Shown here one piece after another: positions 44,150 through 52,074 of a stretch of DNA of 64,000 bases (position 1 is the stretch's first letter; each line of letters begins with the position of its first letter). The notes under the pieces are model-generated. The model made no database searches. It was given only the letters and a program-made list of their open reading frames with translations, and was not told the origin of the DNA. Location: positions 1 to 64,000 of the forward strand of contig CAZOJT010000014.1 of the NCBI GenBank assembly GCA_964580215.1, written 5' to 3'. A program made the translations under genes and the position numbers. Source of the stretch: SM23-73-3 sp964580215 (GTDB lineage: Bacteria > Zixibacteria > MSB-5A5 > SM1-73).

Positions 44150-44221
44150 AGAAAAGCCTCCCTCAAGAAAGGTTTTTCTTTATACGGAAGATTGAAAGCT
44201 TAAGATTGTCATTATTTTGAG

Positions 44222-44899
44222 CTATTTGAATAACAGGGCTAAAACTACCGCCACCACCAGCGCAGGCAAAAAATTACCCACCTTGATTTTCTTGATACCC
44301 AAAAGGTAGATTCCTATCCCCACGATGATCAGACCTCCAGTGGCGACCAATTCATTTAAAACCTCCGGTTTCAAAAGGAACGAAAGCTCCCCACCCAAAA
44401 GGGTCAAGCTCCCTTGAAAGATGAGCACGGTTAGAGCAGAGAAGATAACGCCAATTCCCAGACTGGAGGCGAAGACCACTGAGGCAAAGCCATCTAAAAG
44501 GGATTTGGCATAAAGCACGCTGGCATCTCCGCTGACCCCATCCTGAATCGAACCCACGATGGTCATGGGACCGATACAGAAGACCAGACTGGAGGTGACA
44601 AATCCCAAAACGAAGTTACTTGATTTCGATTTTACCTTTCGTTTAATAAACTCTCCCAGACTCTCCAACCCCTCCTCCAATTTAATGAACTCGCCAATGA
44701 TTCCTCCCACAGCCAAACTCCCGATGACCAGGAGGATATTGTCTGTTTTGAATGCCATCTTAAAGCCAATCAAAAGGGTCGAAAGGCCCAGGGCATGCAT
44801 CACCACGGTGTTGATCTTTTCGGAGAATCGTGCTCCGATCAGAAGACCAACCGAACTTCCCACTATAACGGTGGCAGTATTAACCAAAGTTCCCTTCAC
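44222..44899 (-). CDS. DUF554 family membrane protein
   Basis: A 225-residue protein with about six to seven hydrophobic helices. The family opening MKGTLVNTATVIVGSSVGLLIG is very typical, as are HALGLSTLLIGFKMA (~37-50), VGGIIGEFIKLEEGLESLG (~64-82), FVTSSLVFCIGPMTIVGSIQ (~100-119) and DGFASVVFASSLGIGV (~136-151). It is a transporter-like or channel-like membrane protein whose substrate is not known. It sits between the aldolase gene and a four-helix protein gene, all on the minus strand. Confidence 0.9.
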   Translation of the reverse strand: MKGTLVNTATVIVGSSVGLLIGARFSEKINTVVMHALGLSTLLIGFKMAFKTDNILLVIGSLAVGGIIGEFIKLEEGLESLGEFIKRKVKSKSSNFVLGFVTSSLVFCIGPMTIVGSIQDGVSGDASVLYAKSLLDGFASVVFASSLGIGVIFSALTVLIFQGSLTLLGGELSFLLKPEVLNELVATGGLIIVGIGIYLLGIKKIKVGNFLPALVVAVVLALLFK

Positions 44900-44967
44900 G
44901 ATAGAAATTTCTCCAAGTATATGGTAGAAAAGTAGACGGTAACTTACTGGTTCAAAAGTTCAAACGT

Positions 44968-45432
44968 TTAAGGGATCAAGGGTTTAATTGCATCACTCTT
45001 GGCTAGAATTTCTTTCCACTCCTCTGCCCAAGACTTCCTTGGCTTGGGTTTAAATTTTGAACCTCTCATCTTGGACATTCTCAGGTAACTGATGAAATTC
45101 CCGATTATTCCGGATGCTTTTCTGGCTAAATTACGGGTTTCCTCAAATTCATCTTTATCAATGTAACCTTGATCAAAAGCCACAGTAAGCTGGCATCTCA
45201 CTTCTCCACACGAAGCTTTGGCAATATATAGAAATTGAATTAACTCTGTATTTGATCCCCTCTCGAAACCTTCTGAGATGTTTGACATAACTGATATTGC
45301 TGCTCGTCTTATTTGATCAACCAACGCCCTATCCTTACGGAATTTTTCCTTCTTTGTAATGGCGTAAACCTTATTTACCAACTCTCTTGCTTTCTTCCAA
45401 GCCACTAAATCTTCAAAACTTTCCACCTTCAT
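44968..45432 (-). CDS. four-helix bundle protein (23S rRNA intervening-sequence type)
   Basis: A 154-residue helical protein. The family pattern is complete: SFEDLVAWKKARELVNKVYA (~5-24), RKDRALVDQIRRAAISVMSN (~32-51), ISEGFERGS, then ELIQFLYIAKASCGEVRCQL (~63-82) and ARKASGIIGNFISYLRMSK (~103-121). It is followed by a basic Lys/Arg/Pro-rich tail. Such proteins are often encoded in rRNA intervening sequences or as orphans; they form pentamers and may bind nucleic acid. Here it lies among metabolic genes with no rRNA near, so it is an orphan copy. Confidence 0.9.
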   Translation of the reverse strand: MKVESFEDLVAWKKARELVNKVYAITKKEKFRKDRALVDQIRRAAISVMSNISEGFERGSNTELIQFLYIAKASCGEVRCQLTVAFDQGYIDKDEFEETRNLARKASGIIGNFISYLRMSKMRGSKFKPKPRKSWAEEWKEILAKSDAIKPLIP

Positions 45433-45474
45433 AGTTCATTGAACCTTTGAACTTTTGAACCTTTGAACTCTCTT

Positions 45475-46737
45475 TTACCAGTAGTTCCTTGGATCTGTGA
45501 TTTTTCCCTCAACCGCAGAAGCCGCCACCGTAGCAGGACTGCACAAATAGACTTCCGCCCCCTTTCCCAACTTCCCCAAAAAGTTTCTGTTGGAGGTGGA
45601 CAAGAGCACGTCTCCTTTTCCCAAAACTCCATGATGTCCAGCGGTGCACAGGCTACATCCAGGATTGGCCACCATGGCTCCCACGCCCATGAAAATCTGA
45701 TAAAGTCCTGCCTTAAGCATGTCCATAGCTACCTCTCTGGTTGCAGGAACGATGATCAACCTCACCTCTGGGTGAATCTTTCCGGCTTTTTTTAAAATCT
45801 TTGCCGCCGCCTTGAAATCCTCCAACCTTCCGTTGGTGCAAGAGCCGATAAACCCTTCGTTGAAAGGCGTTCCTTCAACCTCCTCCACCGGCTTGACGTT
45901 ATCCGGGGTGTGAGGGCAGGCGATCTGGGGAACCAATTTGTCCACGTCGATCTCCATTTCATCTGCAAACTGTGCATCTTCATCTGAGGTAACGATCTCA
46001 AGCTCATCTCCGCATCTTTGCCTTAAGAATTCCAGTGGTTCACCGTTCGGCTGGATGAACCCGATCTTGGCATTGACCTCGGTCATCATGCTTCCCAGAG
46101 TAAGCCGTCCAGCTAAGGAGAGATTGTCAACAGGCTCACCACAAAGCTCCAGAGACTTGTAATTGGGCTTGTCGGTTCCTATCTCTTTTACAAATTTCAA
46201 GGTCAAATCCTTTGCCGAAACCGGTTCCTTGTATTTCCCTTTGAAAATTACCTTAATGGTCTCAGGGACCCTGAACCACAGTTTTCCTGAATACCAGGCG
46301 GCCACGATGTCCGTGTTTCCAACTCCTGAGGCGAGTGATCCCACTGATCCTAAAAGATTCATGTGGCTATCTGTTCCGATAACCACCGACCCGGGCTTGA
46401 TCATTCCTCTTTCCAAAAGCACATGCTGTCCGATTCCCCAGTTGACGTCAAATAGATTTTTTATCCCCTGTCTTTTAGCAAACTCCCGACACAGGACTTG
46501 ATTCTGAGCCACCTTCATATCTTTGGCTGGAGCCTGGTAGTCGAAAGTAATGGCGATTTTGTCCGGACTTTTCACCTTGCCTTTGTTGGTGAACTTATCA
46601 AACTCCAACACCGCATTAGGACCTCCAAAATCCCTGATCACCACCAGATCCACCTCCGCCCACACCCGATCGTTGGCAGAAACATCCTTTCCCGACGCCT
46701 TAGATAAAATCTTTTCAATAATTGTTTTCCCTTCCAT
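45475..46737 (-). CDS. leuC: 3-isopropylmalate dehydratase large-subunit-like (aconitase family)
   Basis: The ATG at 46737 follows GGAG; 420 residues. The three iron-sulfur cysteines are present: GSCTNGR (~299) and NPGCSLC (~361 and 364). GTDSHMNLLGSVGSLASGVG (~125-144) matches the DSH region, and GKLWFRVPETIKV the following strand. It should isomerise an alpha-isopropylmalate-type hydroxyacid. Two oddities: the usual DH of the first active-site motif reads FDYQAPAKDM, and the DSHT Thr is Met. No small subunit gene is adjacent. It could instead be a homoaconitase or another branch such as dimethylmalate dehydratase, so the symbol names the family best match. Confidence 0.75.
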   Translation of the reverse strand: MEGKTIIEKILSKASGKDVSANDRVWAEVDLVVIRDFGGPNAVLEFDKFTNKGKVKSPDKIAITFDYQAPAKDMKVAQNQVLCREFAKRQGIKNLFDVNWGIGQHVLLERGMIKPGSVVIGTDSHMNLLGSVGSLASGVGNTDIVAAWYSGKLWFRVPETIKVIFKGKYKEPVSAKDLTLKFVKEIGTDKPNYKSLELCGEPVDNLSLAGRLTLGSMMTEVNAKIGFIQPNGEPLEFLRQRCGDELEIVTSDEDAQFADEMEIDVDKLVPQIACPHTPDNVKPVEEVEGTPFNEGFIGSCTNGRLEDFKAAAKILKKAGKIHPEVRLIIVPATREVAMDMLKAGLYQIFMGVGAMVANPGCSLCTAGHHGVLGKGDVLLSTSNRNFLGKLGKGAEVYLCSPATVAASAVEGKITDPRNYW

Positions 46738-46904
46738 GAAAATCTCCATTCATCTGTTTAATCTGTTGGGGAAATATCGCTAAAACTCTATTTTTTTCCA
46801 AACTTCACCTTTTTCAAAATCCCAGGAGTGAAATGTGGCGGAAGGCTTTCCCAGACGGGTCTCCGCAGCCTTCTATTATAGAAACCTGAAGGGTTCCGCT
46901 ACTT
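46738..46904. other. intergenic stretch with a palindromic repeat
   Basis: Part of a 370-bp gap between leuC-like and thi4, the rest of which holds a peptidase remnant. It contains CCCAGACGGGTCT (46850-46862), a motif seen also at 12900 and 58051, and a GAAACC/GGTTCC stem. No gene is seen. Confidence 0.4.
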
Positions 46905-47054
46905 TCAAAACTTGTATTCTTGTGCAAACTTTATCCTCTTCGATATAGAGGGATGATCATAGAGCAAAAACTCAATTATGGGGTTGGGATTCGGATCAGC
47001 TAAGTTGATATATACTAAAAAGACAAATATCTTGGCGTTTTTATTCCCCTTTTC
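46905..47054 (-). pseudogene. C-terminal remnant of an M48 (Ste24-type) metallopeptidase
   Basis: A frame of 49 codons ending at TGA 46905. Its visible part, VYINLADPNPNPIIEFLLYD followed by HPSISKRIKFAQEYKF, matches the conserved end of Ste24/CAAX-type M48 peptidases (NLxxxNPHPxxxFxxYSHPSxxxRI). The upstream frame is closed by a TAG after about 50 codons, and there is no start, no HExxH zinc site and no membrane helices, so only the tail remains. It lies between the leuC-like and thi4 genes. I found it by translation; it is too short to be an independent gene. Confidence 0.55.
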
Positions 47055-47106
47055 CTAAATATCTGGCCCAAGACATCTTTAAATTTCTATTTGCAATTTT
47101 GAACTT

Positions 47107-47892
47107 TTATCTTTGACTTTTTAATTTTTCTAAAATTTCCTTCGCCACTTTTTCCCCGGACAGAAGCATTCCTCCGAAAATCGGGCCCATGCGGTGAGAG
47201 CCAAAGACCGCATTAGCCGCCATCCCCACCACGTAAACATTGGGAAAGGCCTCTTTTGAATTCTCCACCACCTCTTTTTCCCCCATGTCCGCCCACATGG
47301 ACCTCTCTCCCACTATATCTCCGGTGGAGGTGAAAAGCTTCGGGCCGATCTTTTTGACAATTATCTTGACCAGTTCGGCCGGATGTCCGGTTGCCTCCAC
47401 CAGATATTTTGCTCGGATGGTCAATGGATCCACAGGCAGGTTTGCTAACTGAACTGCCGACCAGTTCAATACCAATCCACAAATTTCTTCATCTTCCAAC
47501 ATCATATCTTCCACGCTGATCAAATTAAAGACCTTTGCTCCTGCCTTCACTGCCTTTGAACATAAGGTGGAGACACATTCGACCGCATCGACGGTATAGT
47601 ATCCTTTTTGGTAGGCTTTGTAATTAACTCCAAGCTCATCCAAAATCCCTTTTCCTTCTTCTCCCACCACCAATTCGTTGAACATCATCCCTCCACCCCA
47701 CATACCTCCACCAATGGAAAGTTTTCTTTCATACACAGCCACCTTCACTTCTTCTTTTGCCAAATAATAAGCGGCGCAAAGTCCGGCCGGACCTGCCCCA
47801 GCAATGGCAACGTCTACCTCCGAATATTCCAGAAATTTCTTGTAAAAGCTTTCTACGATGGCTTTGGTGATGACCACATCATCCAGTTTCAT
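47107..47892 (-). CDS. thi4: Thi4-type thiamine thiazole synthase (sulfide-dependent type)
   Basis: A 261-residue NAD/FAD-Rossmann protein. It has DVAIAGAGPAGLCAAYYLAK (~27-46), ERKLSIGGGMWGGGMMF (~55-71), a middle YLVEATGHPAELVKIIV (~165-181) and the C-terminal RMGPIFGGMLLSGEKVA (~235-251). Thi4 makes the thiazole of thiamine from NAD and glycine. Enzymes with an active-site Cys give up their own sulfur; here the matching segment after ATGH is PAELVKIIVKKIG with no Cys, so the sulfide-dependent (catalytic) type is inferred. GGAGG precedes the ATG. It follows the trpB-like gene by 19 bp, probably one transcript. No thiamine riboswitch is seen. Confidence 0.9.
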   Translation of the reverse strand: MKLDDVVITKAIVESFYKKFLEYSEVDVAIAGAGPAGLCAAYYLAKEEVKVAVYERKLSIGGGMWGGGMMFNELVVGEEGKGILDELGVNYKAYQKGYYTVDAVECVSTLCSKAVKAGAKVFNLISVEDMMLEDEEICGLVLNWSAVQLANLPVDPLTIRAKYLVEATGHPAELVKIIVKKIGPKLFTSTGDIVGERSMWADMGEKEVVENSKEAFPNVYVVGMAANAVFGSHRMGPIFGGMLLSGEKVAKEILEKLKSQR

Positions 47893-47911
47893 ATCGACAC
47901 CTCCTCCATTA

Positions 47912-49213
47912 TCATTTCAATCCTAAAACCGCCCGGTATCCCACAATGTCTAAAAAACCATGTCCGCTCACGTTGAAGGCGATCACTTTTTCTTCGCCAG
48001 CTTCTTTACACTTAATCGCCTCATCTATGGCACAGGCAATGCTGTATGCAGATTCAGGAGCAGGCAGATAGCCTTCACTTTGAATAAATAACTTGGCTTT
48101 TTCAAAGACATATTTTTCATCCTGGGGATAGGCAATGGTGTCAATATATCCTTTATCCCTCAACAAACTTATAATGGGGGAACATCCATGGTATCTCAAT
48201 CCATCTCCTCTGATAGGACCCATTTCTACCCGGTGTCCTAACGTATACATCTTCAATAAGGGAGTTAGCTCTGCATAATCGGCGAAGTCAAATCTATACT
48301 CTCCCTGAAGGTTGGGAGCAACTTTGCTCTGAGCCGCGATGAATTTGATCTTTTTCCCCTCTTTTAACACGTCGTGCACAAAAGGTATGGCAAATCCTCC
48401 AAAATTGCTCCCTCCTCCTATACAGGATATAACTAAATCCGGGTAGTCATCAAATTTTTCAAACTGTTTTTTGGTCTCCAGTCCGATTATGGTCTGATGC
48501 ATCAACACGTGATTTAAGACTGACCCCAAACAATAGACGGCTTCAGGATCCTTTTGGGCATCCTCCAATCCCTCGGAGATGGCAATTCCCAGAGAACCCG
48601 GATGATTTGGATCTTTCTTATGTAAGGTTTTTCCGAATTCGGTCTTATCGCTGGGCGATGCATATACCTTCGCTCCGAACAACTCCATCAGGTTTCTTCG
48701 ATCATGTTTCCAACTGTAGACCGCCCTAACCCAAAAGACGGTGCACTCCAAACCGGCCAGAGCCGCACCATAGGAAAGGGCTGTGCCCCATTGCCCTGCT
48801 CCGGTCTCAGTGGTGAGTCTTTTGTAGCCCTCCTTCTTGGCATAATACGACTGAGCTAAGGCAGTATTAACCTTGTGACTGCCAGTGGGGCTGTGAAATT
48901 CTGCTTTGTAATAAAGGCGTGCGGGGGTATCCAATTTCTTTTCCAGATTCAAGGCTCTGAACAGAGGTCTGGGTCTGCCAGCTTGATGATACATCTGTTG
49001 AAGCTCTTCAGGAATGTCGATCCATCTTTCCGAGGAGAATTCCTGTTTTAAGCATTCACCAATCATTAACTCCGGCAACTTTTTGATCCTTGATTCTCCG
49101 GTTTCAGGATCTTGGGGCGGAGGGAGCGGCTCCGGCAGATCAGGAAGTATGTTGTACCATTGGGTGGGCATCTCTTTTACGTCTAAGTTCACTTGTCTTT
49201 GTTTGGTGGGCAT
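47912..49213 (-). CDS. trpB: tryptophan synthase beta-like protein, TrpB2 type
   Basis: A 433-residue PLP enzyme of the TrpB2 branch. The PLP Lys is in SPTGSHKVNTAL (~113); the phosphate loop is IGGGSNFGGFAIP (~255-267). The N-terminal WYNILPDLPEPLPPPQDPET and RPRPLFRALNLEKKL, plus GAGQWGTALSYGAALAG and a C-terminal NVSGHGFLD, are typical of the long TrpB2 form. It joins indole and serine into tryptophan or salvages indole. No trpA, nor any other tryptophan gene, lies beside it, consistent with TrpB2 acting alone as an indole rescue enzyme. AAGGAG precedes the ATG. It is followed by thi4. Confidence 0.92.
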   Translation of the reverse strand: MPTKQRQVNLDVKEMPTQWYNILPDLPEPLPPPQDPETGESRIKKLPELMIGECLKQEFSSERWIDIPEELQQMYHQAGRPRPLFRALNLEKKLDTPARLYYKAEFHSPTGSHKVNTALAQSYYAKKEGYKRLTTETGAGQWGTALSYGAALAGLECTVFWVRAVYSWKHDRRNLMELFGAKVYASPSDKTEFGKTLHKKDPNHPGSLGIAISEGLEDAQKDPEAVYCLGSVLNHVLMHQTIIGLETKKQFEKFDDYPDLVISCIGGGSNFGGFAIPFVHDVLKEGKKIKFIAAQSKVAPNLQGEYRFDFADYAELTPLLKMYTLGHRVEMGPIRGDGLRYHGCSPIISLLRDKGYIDTIAYPQDEKYVFEKAKLFIQSEGYLPAPESAYSIACAIDEAIKCKEAGEEKVIAFNVSGHGFLDIVGYRAVLGLK

Positions 49214-49381
49214 TCTTCATCTCCTTTAGGTTAAATTTGAATTTCTTTGATTCTTGAATGAACTAAGAATTCAAAGCGAAAAACTGAAAATTGAAGATAA
49301 TGACTATCCTTCGATCTCGAAAAAAAGACGGCTGATTCCTTATGGCATTGCCTCTCAATTTTGAATTTTTCTCTTTTAATT

Positions 49382-49921
49382 TTACATTTTCCCGCCCAGG
49401 CTTTCAAAGTTTATAAAGTCTGCATAGTGGATAATCATCGCCTCGGTGGAGCGGTATCCCCCATCCCCCTCACGGGCATGGGTGGCGATCATATGAATAA
49501 CCTCTTCTGGCAATCCATGTTTGTATGCTAAAGCGGAGCCGGAAAATGGATGCCTCAAAAGCTTGCCGGCTTTGCTTTTGACCACCTTTCCCTGGTCCAC
49601 GGCATACTCCAAGAGCTTCCCCACATCGTGGAGTATCGCCCCAGCGATCAAAAGATCCAAGTTGATTTCGACGTTTTTCTTGTAGAATTCTAACAACACA
49701 CCGGCGACCTTTAAGGCGGTTTGAGTAATTGCTCTGGTGTGGGTAACCAGATTGATTTTGCATTCAGGTATCAGCAGGGTGAAGGGAACAATGTTTAACT
49801 TTTCAACACTCCAGCCACCCTTTTCTATCGCCTCCTCCCAGGTGGATACCACTTGATCTCTCAGGTTTTCATCCTTTATCTGTTCAATCTCCGGGAAAAG
49901 CTTTTTAATTTCTGCTCTCAT
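49382..49921 (-). CDS. HD-domain phosphohydrolase
   Basis: The start is ATG 49921 (MRAEIKKLFPEIEQ), with AAAGGA upstream; the longer frame includes a repeat. About 179 residues. The HD pattern is complete: His in NLVTHTRAITQTAL, HD in GAILHDVGKLLEY, His in LLRHPFSGSALAYKHGL, then IATHAREGDG and an Asp in HYADFINFE. This is a metal-dependent phosphohydrolase fold, often acting on nucleotides or signalling molecules; the substrate cannot be read. It is upstream of trpB by ~168 bp on the same strand and divergent from the next gene. Confidence 0.85.
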   Translation of the reverse strand: MRAEIKKLFPEIEQIKDENLRDQVVSTWEEAIEKGGWSVEKLNIVPFTLLIPECKINLVTHTRAITQTALKVAGVLLEFYKKNVEINLDLLIAGAILHDVGKLLEYAVDQGKVVKSKAGKLLRHPFSGSALAYKHGLPEEVIHMIATHAREGDGGYRSTEAMIIHYADFINFESLGGKM

Positions 49922-50005
49922 ACCAATCCTTTTATCGAAGTTCCCCCGCCTTTGGCGGGGTGATGTGAAGGCAAATATTATAGATTTTTTCAAAAATAGC
50001 AACAA

Positions 50006-50342
50006 AAATCTTTTGTGTTAACATGGGAGAAGACTGCATTCAGGAAAGAATGTAGCATCCGAGTTCATCCTGACTTCGTCCCCCATTTCGTCCTGCCCTT
50101 CGGTCCTGATCCCGCCTTTGGCGGGAGAGCTACCTCACACCTCTGTTTGTTGGGCAATCCGAATGGACAGTCCAACCTACCACTCCGGGGCGCACATATA
50201 AAAGCCCCAGCTCTCAGTGAACTGGGGCTTTTCTTTTTTCAAAGACGTATTCCAGTTGTGCTTATTCAAAAAAACGTTTCAGCTTGCCTGAGTAGGTGAC
50301 GATAGAAAAAGGGAGGTTTCCTTTAGTAACAGGGGGAGGAAT
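50006..50342. other. intergenic stretch with terminator and repeat
   Basis: A divergent region between the HD gene and the cNMP/PAS protein. It holds CCCGCCTTTGGCGGG (50109-50123) and a strong terminator-like hairpin (50200-50241). No gene is seen. Confidence 0.5.
50200..50241 (+). terminator. rho-independent terminator-like hairpin, both strands
   Basis: AAAAGCCCCAG/CTGGGGCTTTT (50200-50210 with 50222-50232) followed by CTTTTTTC on the plus strand and preceded by TATATAA. No gene ends just before it, so it may belong to a lost or unseen small transcript. Confidence 0.6.
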
Positions 50343-52004
50343 ATGTCTGTTGAGATAATTAAGTTATTGCGCAAAACGCCAATCTTTTCAACACTCGAAT
50401 CTTCCAGCTTAAAGAAAATCTCTGGTTTTTTTAAAGAGAAGAGCTATTCTTCGGGGGAAACACTTTTTAAAGAGGGAACCCTGGGGGATACTCTATACAT
50501 TATCAAGCAGGGGGCGATAAAGATCTTCCAAGCAGACAAGGAGGGAGAGGAGGAAATCAGTCGAACTTTAAGGAGAGAAGGGGATATTTTTGGAGAATCG
50601 GGTTTTCTTGACGAGTCGCCTCGTTCTGTAACGGCTCAAGCGACCAGGACAACCAAGGTCCTGCAACTGTCCAGGTCAGATTTTCTCACCATCTTCAATG
50701 ATTATCCTCAAGTCGCCTATCAGATCGTCAAAGTTTTAAGCTCGCGTCTGAAGCAATCTGACCTGCGGGTGATTGAGGAATTGAAGGAGAAAAACGAACA
50801 GCTTCAGCAAGCATACCGTGCCTTGCAGGAGACGGTTAAGATGGTAAAAAGCCAGGAATGGTCGGACGAATCTTCAGGATCAATAGGAGAAAGGGAAAGC
50901 TTTTCCAATCGGTTGCTCTCTTCTGTTCCTTATCCGGTGGTGTGCACACGGGAAGATGATGTCATCTTCTTTTTCAATAAAGCGGCGGAAAAGGAATTTG
51001 GCTACAAAAGCGAAGAGATAAAGGGGAAACCTGTCAAGATACTATGGAATGAAGCTTCCTGGACTCGGCTTTCTCCAGCCATTCAAGAAAAATTGAGAAA
51101 TAGAAGTATGTGGAGGGGTGAGATTATAGCGAAGAAAAAGAATGGAGAACATTTCCTATCTTTCACCGCCATCGCTGAAATTCTTGACACCCAGAGAAAA
51201 AATGACGGCAAGCTTTATATAAGCCAGAATGTGACCCAAAAAAGAAGACAAGAGCAAGAAGAGAGAGAACAGGAGGAGTTAGCCTCAAGGCGACAAATAA
51301 TAGAGGAGATAGCTAATGCCATGGGAAGGGAAGTCAAAATGCTGTCTGACGCCTTTGAGACTTTGCCGTTTGAACTGGACGAAATTAATTTGAGCAAATC
51401 ACTGAAGACAATGAGCATCATGAAAAATGCCCTGGATAGTATAAGAGGTTTTATCTCAGACTTAACTGCATCACCTCTGTCGGAGATTAAAAAAGAGCCA
51501 CTCGATCTGGTGAGTTTTTTTGAGGGAGAATTGCTTTTGCAAAAATCGCACGAGAAATTCCGTGATATCATCTTTGCCACCCATTTTGAAGAAGATACCC
51601 CAAAAGTGAAAGCAAACAAACGGCAAATGCAGCAGTTTCTCTATGCCATTTTAGACAACGCCGCCTCCGCCTTGTGGGATGTCTCGGATCGCACCAGGAC
51701 CATCACCATAGAGATGGGTAGGGTGAACCAAAAGCAGGAGGTGCAGATTCAGATCTCGGATAACGGGATCGGTATGAGCGCGGCTGACCTTTCAAAAGTC
51801 TTTAAAAAACGTTTCGCCGCCAAAAGAAGTAAATTGGGTTTAGGGTTATTATCGGTGGCTCAAATAGTTAAGAACCATGGTGGCAGCATCGAAGTTTACA
51901 GTGATGAGGGAACCTACACTCTGTTTGTGATCAAGCTTCCTGCATATGATGAAAGAAAGGCTTTTCTCCCTCAGGCGGAACCAGCTTTTAAACGCCAAAG
52001 TTAA
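50343..52004 (+). CDS. cNMP-binding / PAS / HATPase sensor protein (histidine-kinase-like)
   Basis: A 553-residue soluble protein; ATG 50343 follows GGGGGAGGA. An N-terminal cyclic-nucleotide-binding (CRP-like) domain spans ~8-130 with GDIFGESGFLDESPRSVTAQ (~84-103). A coiled segment (EELKEKNEQLQQAYRALQET) leads to a PAS domain (~195-300; PYPVVCTREDDVIFFFNKAA). A helical dimer region follows, and the ATPase domain (~420-540) has an N box LDNAASAL, DNGIGM and GLGLLSV. It would sense a ligand through the CRP domain and signal by ATP-dependent phosphorylation, but no HisKA-type His can be seen before the ATPase, so its output is unclear. It stands alone. Confidence 0.85.
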   Translation: MSVEIIKLLRKTPIFSTLESSSLKKISGFFKEKSYSSGETLFKEGTLGDTLYIIKQGAIKIFQADKEGEEEISRTLRREGDIFGESGFLDESPRSVTAQATRTTKVLQLSRSDFLTIFNDYPQVAYQIVKVLSSRLKQSDLRVIEELKEKNEQLQQAYRALQETVKMVKSQEWSDESSGSIGERESFSNRLLSSVPYPVVCTREDDVIFFFNKAAEKEFGYKSEEIKGKPVKILWNEASWTRLSPAIQEKLRNRSMWRGEIIAKKKNGEHFLSFTAIAEILDTQRKNDGKLYISQNVTQKRRQEQEEREQEELASRRQIIEEIANAMGREVKMLSDAFETLPFELDEINLSKSLKTMSIMKNALDSIRGFISDLTASPLSEIKKEPLDLVSFFEGELLLQKSHEKFRDIIFATHFEEDTPKVKANKRQMQQFLYAILDNAASALWDVSDRTRTITIEMGRVNQKQEVQIQISDNGIGMSAADLSKVFKKRFAAKRSKLGLGLLSVAQIVKNHGGSIEVYSDEGTYTLFVIKLPAYDERKAFLPQAEPAFKRQS

Positions 52005-52074
52005 AAGGCGACAAGTTGGTCTCGCTAAAGGCGGGACATTCCAATTCCCTCTCGAAGTAGTTTTTCACCAAACC

